From DATAOG01 sp963840925 (GTDB taxonomy: Bacteria; Pseudomonadota; Alphaproteobacteria; Geminicoccales; Geminicoccaceae), in the NCBI GenBank assembly GCA_963840925.1, contig CAWJAY010000021.1, forward strand, positions 62,001 through 126,000: a stretch of DNA of 64,000 nucleotides, read 5' to 3'. A program made the position numbers and the translations under genes. Positions 27,577-36,428 of this stretch are shown in pieces (positions within the stretch are counted from its first letter, which is position 1; every line of letters begins with the position of its first letter). Below the pieces are notes generated by a model. That model searched no databases, was not told the DNA's origin, and saw only the letters and a program-made list of their open reading frames with translations.

Positions 27577-28742
27577 ATGTCCGGCGCCACCGAGCCGACC
27601 ATCACCGTGCCGGCGCCGATGGTAATCGCGCCGCCGGTCTCGCTGCTGGCGGAACTCACGCATCGTTGCCCGCTCCAGTGCCCGTATTGCTCCAACCCGC
27701 TTGCCCTGGACAAGGCGGCGGTTGAGCTGGACACCGACATTTGGCGGCGGGTGATCGAGGAGGCGGGCGCGCTCGGCGTCCTCCAGACCCATTTCTCGGG
27801 TGGCGAGCCGACGCTCCGGCGCGATCTACCGGAGCTGATCCGGCACGCGGTCGAGCTTGGCCAGTACACCAATCTGATCACGGCCGCGGTCCTGCTCGAT
27901 CAGCCCAAGGTCGACGCGCTGGCCGAGGCTGGGCTCGACCACGTCCAGATCTCGCTCCAGGACAGCGAGCCCGGCAACGCCAATCGGATCGGCGGCTACA
28001 AGGACGGCCACGCCCGCAAGCTCGCGGTCGCAGGCCTGGTCCGCGCCGCGGGCCTGCCGCTCACGATCAATGCCGTCGTCCACCGTCAGAACCTCGACCA
28101 TCTCGGCGCCATCATCGGTCTCGCAGTCGAACTCGGCGCCAAGCGGCTGGAGGTCGCGCACGTCCAATACTACGGCTGGGCGCTGATTAACCGCGCGGCG
28201 CTGATGCCGACCCGCGAGCAGACCGAGCGCTCGATCGAGCTGGTCGAGGCGGCGCGCGCGCGCCTCAAGGGCGTGCTCGTGATCGACTACGTGGTCCCGG
28301 ACTACTACGCCCGCTACCCCAAGCCCTGCATGGGCGGCTGGGCGCGGCAGAACCTGAACGTCACGCCGTCCGGCAAGGTTTTGCCCTGCCACGCCGCCGA
28401 AGGCATCGCGGGCCTCCGCTTCGACAACGTCAAGGACCGCCCCTGGCCGACATCTGGTATCGCGGCGATGCCTTCAACGCGTTCCGCGGCACCGATTGGA
28501 TGGCCGAGCCCTGCCGCAGCTGCCCGCGCCGGTTCACCGACTACGGCGGCTGCCGCTGCCAGGCGTTCGCGATGACCGGCCGCGCCGAGGCGACCGATCC
28601 CGCCTGCTCGCTCTCGCCTCACCACCAGGAGCTGGTCGCGACCGCGGTGCGCGAGGCAGGAGCTTTGCCGCCCGAATTCGTCTATCGCCGGCCCGGCAAC
28701 GCGACGCGCGCGGCCGCGCGAGAGACGGCGCCGGCCGGGTGA
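27577..28742 (+). CDS. pqqE: PqqA peptide cyclase PqqE, radical SAM (one frameshift)
   Basis: About 388 residues. The radical SAM cluster motif CPLQCPYC (CX3CX2C) lies in LLAELTHRCPLQCPYCSNPL. FSGGEPTLRRDLPELI follows, and C-terminal SPASM cysteines appear in GKVLPCHAAEGI and AEPCRSCPRRFTDYGGCRCQ. It forms the Glu-Tyr C-C bond in PqqA. One C is missing from a C run at about 28441; adding it restores RPLADIWYRGDAFNAFRGTD. PqqE needs the PqqD chaperone, yet no pqqD (nor pqqB, pqqC) is found here and the N-terminus is not a PqqD fusion. Confidence 0.93.
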
Positions 28743-28746
28743 GAGC

Positions 28747-29250
28747 TCAGGATTTGCCGGTCCGGTAGACCGCGATCGCCTCCTCCAGGTCCTCCCGTTC
28801 CTCGCAGTCAGGGTGCTCGCCATCCTCGCTGTCGATCAGCCGCCGGCACTCCTCGTCGAGCCGCTCCAGCATCGCCTGCGCGTCCTGCAGCCGGTCCATT
28901 TCCAGGTAGGCTTCCCCCAGGTACTCGAGCGCACCCAGGTTGTGCGGGTTCAAGCGCAGCGCTTTGTCGTAGAATTCGAGCGCCCGGTCGTAGGCGCCGA
29001 GCTTGCGGTAGGCGAAGCCCGAGAGGTTGTAAGCCTCGTCTTCCCAGGGCTGCTCCTCGATCACCCGCGCCATGTGCTCGATCACGGCCGGCCAGTCCTG
29101 CCGCTCGAAGGCCGCGACCCCGGCCGCAAAGACGTCCGGGCCAGCGGCCGGCGGCGCGTCGCCGCTGCCGCCCATGATCGCGCCCGCCGGTGGCGCCGGG
29201 ATCGCAGCCGCCAGCAGCGCCAGCAGGCCGAGGCTGTGCAAGGCTCGCAT
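28747..29250 (-). CDS. Exported TPR protein
   Basis: 167 residues with a signal peptide (ALHSLGLLALLAAAIPAPPA) and about three tetratricopeptide repeats from residue 40 (QPWEDEAYNLSGFAYRKLGA; LEFYDKALRLNPHNLGALEY). The C-terminus is acidic (ECRRLIDSEDGEHPDCEERE). Start 29250 gives the signal peptide; the longer upstream frame looks non-coding. It is convergent with pqqE, only 4 bp apart. Similar small TPR proteins occur at the edges of PQQ clusters, but the role is unknown. Confidence 0.8.
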   Translation of the reverse strand: MRALHSLGLLALLAAAIPAPPAGAIMGGSGDAPPAAGPDVFAAGVAAFERQDWPAVIEHMARVIEEQPWEDEAYNLSGFAYRKLGAYDRALEFYDKALRLNPHNLGALEYLGEAYLEMDRLQDAQAMLERLDEECRRLIDSEDGEHPDCEEREDLEEAIAVYRTGKS

Positions 29251-29358
29251 CGGATTCTCCCACCTCCTTTGCCCCGGCATTCTATACGCCGGCAGCGACA
29301 ATCGGTAGGCTCGTGCTGGCCCGGACCGAGGCAATGGCCACGATAGCGGAGATGGCCG

Positions 29359-29550
29359 ATGTACGAGCTGGTCGTGATCGCATGTCTGGTGAGCAAGCCG
29401 GCCAAATGCGAGGAGTTCTACCTGCCCTTCCAGCAGGCGACGAACGCCCTCCATTGTGCGCTGCAGGCCGAGTTCCAGCTCGTCCACTGGGCCGCGGAGC
29501 GCCCGGAGTGGCAGATCCGGCGCTGGACCTGCAGCGTGCCCAGGGCCTGA
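29359..29550 (+). CDS. Small conserved Cys-containing protein (63 aa)
   Basis: A 63-residue protein, MYELVVIACLVSKPAKCEEF onward, ending EWQIRRWTCSVPRA. It has four cysteines and no signal or membrane segment. It lies 7 bp before the HisD-like gene and is probably co-transcribed. I recall similar short proteins in alphaproteobacteria ('ELVVxACLxxxPxxCxxFxLPF...W+IRRWTC') but no function. A periplasm-independent role such as metal binding is only a guess. Confidence 0.6.
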   Translation: MYELVVIACLVSKPAKCEEFYLPFQQATNALHCALQAEFQLVHWAAERPEWQIRRWTCSVPRA

Positions 29551-29557
29551 GCCGATC

Positions 29558-30853
29558 ATGGCGCGGTGGTTGAAGGAGGGGATCAGCCAGGCGGCGGCCG
29601 ACGAAGCCGACGCCAAGGTGCGCGCTACCGTGACCGGCATTCTCGACAACGTCAGGCAGCGGGGCGATGCCGCCGTGCGCGAGCTTTCGGAGCGGTTCGA
29701 CCATTGGTCGCCCGCGAGCTTTCGCCTGAGCGCTGCCGAGATCGAGGCCTGCATCGCCTCGCTCGGGACCCGGGTGATCGACGACATCCGCTTCGCGCAG
29801 GCGCAGATCCGCGGTTTCGCCGAGGTCCAGAAAGCGGCACTCCGGGATGTCGAGGTCGAGACCCTGCCGGGCGTGATCCTCGGCCACAAGAGCATCCCGG
29901 TGCAGGCGGTCGGCTGCTACGTCCCGGGCGGCCAGTATCCGATGGTCGCCTCCGCCCATATGAGCGTCGTCACCGCCAAGGTCGCGGGCGTGCCGCGGGT
30001 GATCGCCTGCGCGCCGCCCTATCGCGGCCGGCCCGCGGCCGCGATCGTCGCCGCGATGCATCTGGGCGGCGCGGACGAGATCTATGCGCTGGGCGGCGTC
30101 CAGGCGGTCGCCGCGATGGCGCTCGGCACCACCACCATCGAGCCGGTCGACATGCTGGTCGGCCCCGGCAACGCCTACGTCGCCGAGGCCAAGCGCCAGC
30201 TGTTCGGCCGGGTCGGGATCGACCTGCTGGCAGGTCCGACCGAGACGCTGATCATCGCCGACGACAGCTGCGATGCCGAGATCTGCGCGACCGATCTGCT
30301 GGGCCAGGCCGAGCACGGGCCGACCTCGCCCGCGATCCTGCTGACCAATTCCGAAAAGCTCGCGCGCGAAACCATGGCCGAGGTCGAGCGCCAGCTGCAG
30401 CGGCTGCCGACCGCCGCGATCGCGGGCCGCGCCTGGGCCGACTACGGCCAGGTGATCGTCTGCGCCGACGCGGCCGAGATGGTGGCGGTGGCCGACCAGA
30501 TCGCCTCTGAGCACGTCCAGGTCATGACCCGTTGTCCCGACTTTTTCCTCGAGCGCCTGACCAACTATGGTGCTTTGTTCCTTGGGCCGATGACCAACGT
30601 CGCCTATGGCGACAAGGTGATCGGCACCAACCACACGCTGCCGACCCGGCGCGCGGCCCGCTACACCGGTGGCCTCTGGGTCGGCAAGTTCCTGAAGACC
30701 GTGACCTGGCAGCGGGTCACGACGCCCGCGGCGAGTGCCTTGATCGGCGAGTATTGCTCCAGGCTTTGCGCGCTGGAGGGCTTCGCCGGCCATCAGGAGC
30801 AGGCGGACCTGCGCGTGCGCCGCTACGGCGGCCGCAACGCGCCAGCGCACTGA
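29558..30853 (+). CDS. HisD-family dehydrogenase, HpsN-like (sulfopropanediol 3-dehydrogenase-like)
   Basis: 431 residues of the histidinol dehydrogenase family. The segment GHKSIPVQAVGCYVPGGQYP is characteristic of the HpsN-type subgroup (2,3-dihydroxypropane-1-sulfonate 3-dehydrogenase) rather than true HisD. LLAGPTETLIIADD and GQAEHGPTSPAILL hold the NAD/zinc-site signatures. An SDR gene lies downstream after an inserted PIN gene; DHPS catabolism also pairs an HpsN with SDR dehydrogenases. No other histidine-biosynthesis gene is nearby. Substrate assignment is moderate. Confidence 0.82.
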   Translation: MARWLKEGISQAAADEADAKVRATVTGILDNVRQRGDAAVRELSERFDHWSPASFRLSAAEIEACIASLGTRVIDDIRFAQAQIRGFAEVQKAALRDVEVETLPGVILGHKSIPVQAVGCYVPGGQYPMVASAHMSVVTAKVAGVPRVIACAPPYRGRPAAAIVAAMHLGGADEIYALGGVQAVAAMALGTTTIEPVDMLVGPGNAYVAEAKRQLFGRVGIDLLAGPTETLIIADDSCDAEICATDLLGQAEHGPTSPAILLTNSEKLARETMAEVERQLQRLPTAAIAGRAWADYGQVIVCADAAEMVAVADQIASEHVQVMTRCPDFFLERLTNYGALFLGPMTNVAYGDKVIGTNHTLPTRRAARYTGGLWVGKFLKTVTWQRVTTPAASALIGEYCSRLCALEGFAGHQEQADLRVRRYGGRNAPAH

Positions 30854-30866
30854 GAGGTAGTCACTT

Positions 30867-32262
30867 GTGACCCTATCGATGCCCAACTTCACCTCCTATT
30901 CTACAATTCTCTTCATTGACAGCATGGTCGCGCTCGAGGCGAAACCGTTGCCGAAGCTCCCGTGGCATGAGATTGACCCCATTGGTTCAATTCTTCTGCT
31001 AGTCGTTCCCCAGGTGAATGTAGAGATCGACAAGCGCAAACGTGATGGGCGTCTGGGAAGACGGGCGAGAGAATTCAACAGGTTGATCAGTCCGGCCGCG
31101 GAATCTGCCTCGGCCACGCGAGTCTGTGAGGGTCCGCCTAACGTGGACATCGGAATTGCTGTTTGCGACCGTGTTGACTGGGGTGCGCTCGATGACCTCG
31201 ACCCTGAACTAGCAGATGCTCGCATGGTAGCCCAAATCCTCAATGCGCGTGGCGTGGGGCTCGAGCGTAGCTTGCTGTTCAGTCACGACATGAACCCGCT
31301 CGCCATGGCCTCGCGCCACGGACTTAAGACGCGCAAGATGCCTGATCATTGGCTCCTTGAGCCGGAGCCCAGCCCACACGAGAAGGAACTGATGAAGCTG
31401 AAGGCACGGGTGAAGGAGTTGAGAATCAAAGCAGCCAAACCTTCAAACGGGCCTGACATTCAGCGTCGATGCGCCGTTGCAACTCTACCAGGTGCGATCT
31501 CTCTCTGACGAGCAGCAGGTCGAGGTGGTGAACCGCGTACTTGCACAGAATCCGTGGCCCAGGCAGGACCTCGGAATCACTATGGCGCCGTTCGGCTACG
31601 ATTCAAGCCTGGACGAACGCTATGAAAGATATCGCACGTCAATCGTACCCGCGCACGCATCGGCGCTTCATAGGCATCTTCAGAGGCACTATAGCCAGGT
31701 TCCGTTCTTACTTCTCGTCGAGAATATCGAGCATATACAGGCCGAAAACCTCGTCGTGATTCTGACAGCGATCGGCGGTACTCTTCATGATCGCTTCATC
31801 TTGTATCCGTTCGACGGTCCAAGCGCGCCGCGGCCACGGAACTATGATCTCTTCCGGTCCGTCGCTAACCTCGATGTCGGGAGCTCGCGACAGCTGGTGG
31901 GCCGACACGATATCGAGTTCGCGGTGGGTCCAGACCGCGGCCGCACGATCGAAGTTCATTGCGCTGATTTCCGACAGGGCCGGAGCTGGCGCTTCGAAGG
32001 GATTGCTACAATCGACCCCCACGCCGGAAGTCCGTTTAGCGTGGAGGTCAAGATCACGGCGTCGAATTTGATCGGATCAATCGATCAACACTTCGATCTT
32101 GAATACAAGAGCAAGATCGTTGCGCAGGATGAATTGATTCGCCTAGACGAATTGAGGTATCATATAGCATTTCCGATGATGCGCCAATTCAATGAGGCGT
32201 TCAATGCGGACAACTTGGAGTGGTTCGATTTCGTCGACGGCGAGGACGAGGGGTCAGCTTGA
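30867..32262 (+). CDS. PIN-domain protein with C-terminal extension (one frameshift)
   Basis: The N-terminal part is a PIN-like nuclease domain: ILFIDSMVALEAKPLPKLPW, then VVPQVNVEIDKRKRDGRLGR, with acidic residues consistent with a PIN active site. The frame ends at 31508, but an overlapping frame already reads QTGLTFSVDAPLQLYQVRSL upstream of its TTG, with no ribosome site. I therefore join them with one indel near 31440, giving about 464 residues. The C-terminal part is unrecognised. GC content is visibly lower than in the neighbours and third positions are less GC-biased. It sits between the HisD-like and SDR genes, so it was probably acquired horizontally. A role in defence or as a toxin is possible. 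Confidence 0.7.
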
Positions 32263-32305
32263 TTCAGATGCCCCGATCGACCCCGAAGTCTTGGCTGGAG
32301 GACAG

Positions 32306-33058
32306 ATGAGCGTTCCCGTCACCCGGCTCGACGGCCAGCTCGCGCTGGTCAGTGGCGCCGGGCGCGGCATCGGCCGGGGTTGCGCGCTGGCGCTCGCGGC
32401 GGCCGGGGCGGAAGTGATCGCGCTGAGCCGGACCGCAGCCGATCTGCTGTCGCTGGTCGGGGAGATCGAGGCCGCGGGCGGGCGCGCCCGGGCGCTGGTC
32501 TGCGACGTCACCGATACCGCGGTCGCCCGCGCCAACATCGAAGGCCTGGAGCGGCTCGACGTGCTGGTCAACAACGCCGGCAGCAACCAGCCGCAGCCGT
32601 TTCTCGAGGTCGAGGACGCGGTGCTCGACCGCCTGCTGGCGCTGAACCTGAAGGCCGCCTTCGTGGTGGCGCAGGCCGCCGCGCGGGTCATGGCCCGGAC
32701 CGGCGGCGGCGCGATCGTCAACATGTCCTCGCAGATGGGCCACGTCGGCGGCGCGACCCGCACCGTCTACTGCGCGACCAAGCACGGCATCGAGGGCCTG
32801 ACCAAGGCGATGGCGATCGATCTCGCGCCGCACAGGATCCGGGTCAATTCGGTCGCGCCGACCTTCGTCGAGACGCCGCTCACCCGCCCGTTCCTCGACG
32901 ATCCGGCGTTCAGGACCGCGGTCCTCGATCAGATCCTGCTCGGCCGGCTCGCCTGCATCGACGAGGTCGCGGCCGCGGTCGTGTTCCTGGCCTCCCCGGC
33001 GGCCACGATGATCACCGGCGCCAGCCTGCTGGTCGACGGCGGCTGGACCGCGCACTAG
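32306..33058 (+). CDS. SDR family oxidoreductase
   Basis: 250 residues, complete classical SDR. It has SGAGRGIGRG (cofactor), VLVNNAGSNQPQ, Ser-Tyr-Lys catalysis in NMSSQMGHVGG and YCATKHGIEGLTKAMAIDLA, and the C-terminal LLVDGGWTAH. GGAGGA at 32298-32303 supports the ATG. It probably belonged to one operon with the HisD-like gene before the PIN gene arrived. The substrate may be a polyol or sulfonated polyol, which is inference. Confidence 0.88.
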   Translation: MSVPVTRLDGQLALVSGAGRGIGRGCALALAAAGAEVIALSRTAADLLSLVGEIEAAGGRARALVCDVTDTAVARANIEGLERLDVLVNNAGSNQPQPFLEVEDAVLDRLLALNLKAAFVVAQAAARVMARTGGGAIVNMSSQMGHVGGATRTVYCATKHGIEGLTKAMAIDLAPHRIRVNSVAPTFVETPLTRPFLDDPAFRTAVLDQILLGRLACIDEVAAAVVFLASPAATMITGASLLVDGGWTAH

Positions 33059-33258
33059 CGGCGGCGGCCCGGCCGCTGGCCTGGCTGACAGTCGCCCTCG
33101 CGCTGCTCGTGCATTGGCTTTATACTTGTCTGCCGGCCACCGCGGGCCGAGCCGACGGCGTCGATCGAGACGTGGCCGTGTTGCGCGGCTCCGGGGCTTG
33201 ACCCCGAGGCCGATCATCTCCGTACCCCCAATGAGTTAAATTGAATGGGAGACGTCGA

Positions 33259-34008
33259 ATGAAGCCGTTGTGGATGTTGATCGTGATCTGGCCGCTGACG
33301 CTGGTCGGCTCGGGCGCCTGGGCGGCCAGCGGGTTGACCGGCGACGAGCAGGAGATGCTGGACGAGCTGCTCGGCGCCGGTGTGGTCGGCAAGCCGGTCG
33401 CCGGCGCCCCGCTGACGCCGAAATTCGCGCCCCTCCAAGAGGGCACCTGGACCTACCAGATCGTGGGCGGCAAACAGGCTGGCCGGAACGAGCAGCACGT
33501 CATCAAGCGGCTCGAGGGCGACCCCTCGGGCGCCAGCTGGCGTTACGCGGTCGGCACCGATCGGGTGCTGTTCATCAAGCAGGCGGCCGACGGCAGCCTG
33601 ACCTTCGTGGCCGACGAGGAGTTGGACCAGGGAGTGATCACACGGTACCGGCCGGCCCAGCCGGGGCTGCTCACCGGCCTCGCTCCGGGCGACAGCCGCA
33701 GCGCGAAGATCGCGGTCGAGGTCTCCGACCTGAGCGATCCCGACGACGTGAGCCACAAAGGCTCCCTCGACGTCACCTACAGCTATCTCGGCGCCTACAA
33801 GGTGACCACGCCCGCCGGGGCGTACGATGCCGCCCTGATCCGATGGACCTACAAAGGCAAGGTCGGGCCGGCCAAGGTCGAGGACACCCAATACCGCTTC
33901 TTCGCCGAGAACGTCGGCATGCTCGCCAGCGTCGACCAGCTCGAGGTCTCCGCGCTCCTGGTCTACCAAAACCATACCAAGTTCGGCAAAGTGCTCGCCC
34001 AGAAGTAG
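33259..34008 (+). CDS. Exported protein of unknown function
   Basis: 249 residues with a clear signal peptide (LWMLIVIWPLTLVGSGAWAA). The mature part is beta-rich with segments such as LQEGTWTYQIVGGKQAGRNE, GSLDVTYSYLGAYKVTTPAG and YRFFAENVGMLASV. The pattern of a quantified 'GTYDAxxxxWxYxGKVGPAxVEDTxYRFFAxxVGMxA' resembles DUF3108-like periplasmic proteins, but I am not certain. A hairpin follows the stop. The neighbours give no clue. Confidence 0.7.
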   Translation: MKPLWMLIVIWPLTLVGSGAWAASGLTGDEQEMLDELLGAGVVGKPVAGAPLTPKFAPLQEGTWTYQIVGGKQAGRNEQHVIKRLEGDPSGASWRYAVGTDRVLFIKQAADGSLTFVADEELDQGVITRYRPAQPGLLTGLAPGDSRSAKIAVEVSDLSDPDDVSHKGSLDVTYSYLGAYKVTTPAGAYDAALIRWTYKGKVGPAKVEDTQYRFFAENVGMLASVDQLEVSALLVYQNHTKFGKVLAQK

Positions 34009-34018
34009 GCAAGCAAGC

Positions 34019-34046
34019 GCTCGGCGCCGGCTCGCCGCCGCCGAGC
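34019..34046 (+). terminator. Hairpin after the exported protein gene
   Basis: GCTCGGCG (34019-34026) pairs with CGCCGAGC (34039-34046) around a 12-nt loop, 10 bp after the stop codon. No T run follows. Confidence 0.4.
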
Positions 34047-34160
34047 CCGGTCTACCTCGTCGACCCCGAGGCGCGACTGCCGGCGGCCAAAGCTGCGCTC
34101 GTTCGTCGGGTTCGCCGCGCGCCGGCTGCGCGAGCGACGTTTCTGAGCTCCGCTCCGGCT

Positions 34161-34769
34161 TCAGGCCATCGCGCGGAAGGTCAGGTTGATGCGCGGGCCG
34201 ACGGTCTGCGCGGTCTTGGGCAGCTGGTGCAGCCAGTGGTGCTGGGTGGAGCCCGCCATGATCAGGCACGAGCCGTGCGCCAGATCGAGCGACACCCGCT
34301 CACCCGAGCCTCGGTGCTTGAGCTGGAAGCGGCGGACCGCGCCCAGCGAGAAGCTTGCGATCACGGGGTCCCGGCCGAGGCCGGGCTCGTTGTCGGCGTG
34401 CCAGGAGACGCTGTCGCGGCCGTCGCGATAGAGGTTGAGCAGCACACTGTTGAACTTCTGGCCCGCCAGCGCCTCGGCGATCGCCTTCAGCTCGAGCAAA
34501 GTCGGGGTCCAGGGCGCCGGCACCAGCCGGATGCCGCTGTAGACGTACCCCGCCGCGCCATGCCAGGCGGTCAGCCGCGGAATCGGCAGTCGCCGGCCCA
34601 TCACGGTCGCCACCTCCTGGCGCCAGTCGATCGTCGTCCGGAGCTGCCCGAGCAGCCGATCGGCGTCGGCTGGCGCCAGCGCCGCCGGATGGAGCAGGAC
34701 CGTCCCGTCGCGAGGCAGCAGGTTGGCTGGTGCGCTACCCGCTGCGGAACAGGCGGTCGCCCTGCTCAT
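34161..34769 (-). CDS. alkB: AlkB-like Fe(II)/2-oxoglutarate dioxygenase
   Basis: 202 residues. LLPRDGTVLLHPAALAPADA is the usual bacterial AlkB start region. The iron ligands are in DSVSWHADNEPGLGRDPVIA (HxD) and STQHHWLHQLPKT (distal His). GPRINLTFR carries the 2-oxoglutarate-binding Arg. It repairs alkylated bases (1-methyladenine, 3-methylcytosine) by oxidative demethylation. The start at 34769 overlaps the 3' end of the upstream gene by 35 bp, so both are probably co-transcribed. Confidence 0.9.
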   Translation of the reverse strand: MSRATACSAAGSAPANLLPRDGTVLLHPAALAPADADRLLGQLRTTIDWRQEVATVMGRRLPIPRLTAWHGAAGYVYSGIRLVPAPWTPTLLELKAIAEALAGQKFNSVLLNLYRDGRDSVSWHADNEPGLGRDPVIASFSLGAVRRFQLKHRGSGERVSLDLAHGSCLIMAGSTQHHWLHQLPKTAQTVGPRINLTFRAMA

Positions 34770-35025
34770 CGATGATCTGCTGCGCTTTGGTGATCGAGAA
34801 GGCGATCGCGTCGTCCTTGCTGGTGTGCGTATCGACCCGGACGAAGCGGTGCTCCTTGACGCCGTCCTCGAATGTCTTGGCGATCACGCCCGCCGTGTTC
34901 CAGCCCGAAGCCTGGCGCTGGGGCGCAGGCGTGATCCGGTAGCCGTGGTATTCCACAGGCTCGACGCTGGTCGCGGGCCCGGCGCCGCCGCCGAACAGAC
35001 GGCGGAGCGTGTCCACGATGCCCAT
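34735..35025 (-). CDS. hlyU: HlyU-family protein
   Basis: 96 residues beginning MGIVDTLRRLFGG. The core reads VEPVEYHGYRITPAPQRQAS, then AKTFEDGVKEHRFVRVD and KAQQIIDEQGDRLF, which matches the HlyU family. HlyU of Vibrio is a winged-helix-like transcription factor for a haemolysin, but alphaproteobacterial members have no known target. Start 35025 is preferred to 35070 because it has the family's N-terminal helix. It overlaps alkB. Confidence 0.82.
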   Translation of the reverse strand: MGIVDTLRRLFGGGAGPATSVEPVEYHGYRITPAPQRQASGWNTAGVIAKTFEDGVKEHRFVRVDTHTSKDDAIAFSITKAQQIIDEQGDRLFRSG

Positions 35026-35169
35026 CAGCCATCTCCCGCTCGCTGGCCCTCGAGGCGCCTGCCGGTTCATGCTACCGGTGAGGCGCCGCGCTGCCTAGGG
35101 CCGAAGCCGCGCTCGCCGGCCGGAACTCGGGCTTGGCCGGTGATGTTACTGCCGAACGGAGGAGAGCCC

Positions 35170-36348
35170 ATGACCAAGAATCGGGGTCCGCAGCTGATCG
35201 ACGCGCTTCCCCAGCGTTGAGGCAGAACCGCACAACGCCGGGCAAGCTGCCCGCCGCGCCCCCGGCGGCGCCGGCCGAAACCCGACTACGGCCCGCACCG
35301 GTCGCCGAACGGCAGAGCGGCGTGCTGGTCTGGCTGCTTGCCCCGATCACGCTGATCGTCGCCGCGGCCGCGCTCAAGTTGTCGGAAGCGGTGACTCTGC
35401 CGCTCGCGTTCGCCTATTTCCTGGCGCTGCTGGTCCAGCCGTTGCAAGCGGGGTTGAGCCGGCGGCTTGCGCGCTCGTTGCGCTGGCTCGCGGTGCCGCT
35501 GACGATGCTGACCGTGGTCCTCGCGGTCGCGTTCGCGATCGGCCCCTTGTCGATCAGCCTGGAGCCGGCCATCGGCCGGGGCCCGACTTACGTCCGGCGA
35601 TTGGAGGAGTGGTTCGGCGGCGCGCTCGGCTGGGTGCGTGGCCACGGCATCCAGGTGCCCCCAGACGGGTGAGCTCGGCGTCAGCAGCTTCGGCGCGCTC
35701 GCGCAAACCCTGCCGACCGGCCTCAACCTGGTCGGCGGGATGGCCAGCTTCGCGGGCCTGGTCTTCTTCTTCGCGCTGCTGATGCTGATCGAAGCCCAGG
35801 CCTGGCGGCAGAAGGCCGAGGTCGCGCTGGGCCGCGCCGATCGGGTGCGCGAGGCGGTCACGACGATCGGCCACAAGACCCGCCGCTACATGCTGGTCCG
35901 GAGCTTCTCGGGCGCGCTCTCGGGCGTGTTGGTGGCGCTCTGGCTGTGGCTGATCGGGGTCGACTTCGCGCTGCTCTGGGGCGTCATGTTCTTCCTGTTC
36001 AACTATGCTCCGACCGTCGGCTCGATCGTCGCCGGCGTCCTGGCGACGCTGGTCGCGCTGCTCCAGTTGGGGCCGCTCTGGGCCGCGGTCGCGGCCGCCG
36101 GCATGATCGCGATCGACCAGGCAATCGGCAACGTTCTCGATCCGCATCTCCAGGGCCGGAGCCTCGACATCTCGCCGCTCGTGGTGCTGGTGTCGGTGAT
36201 CTTCTGGGGCTGGATCTGGGGCCTCCCGGGCATGCTGCTGGCGGTGCCGATGACCGCCACGATCATCACGCTGTGCGAGCAGGTACCGGCGCTGCGGCCG
36301 ATCGCCATCCTGATGAGCGCCGGCCACGAGGTCGGCGAGGGCGGTTGA
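35170..36348 (+). CDS. AI-2E family transporter (PerM-like; two frameshifts)
   Basis: About 392 residues, multi-spanning. The N-terminal helices (LVWLLAPITLIVAAAALKLS; LPLAFAYFLALLVQPLQAGL) and the C-terminal half (LWGVMFFLFNYAPTVGSIVA; GRSLDISPLVVLVSVIFWGW) match the AI-2E exporter superfamily. ATG at 35170 follows GGAGGA. The frame shifts at about 35216 (restoring LRQNRTTPGKLP) and at about 35660 in a C run (restoring QTGELGVSSFGALAQTL). The transported substrate is not known; 'AI-2' holds for E. coli TqsA only. Confidence 0.83.
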
Positions 36349-36428
36349 GCGGGGCGCCGGCCATGGCCGCTTGCCTTCCACCGGCAATCCCTGGATAAGC
36401 TCAAACCGAGGGCGATCGGGTGGGTCGG

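Noticed and set aside
29282..30892. A 536-codon reverse frame over the HisD-like gene
   Set aside because: Antisense shadow; the forward protein is clearly conserved.
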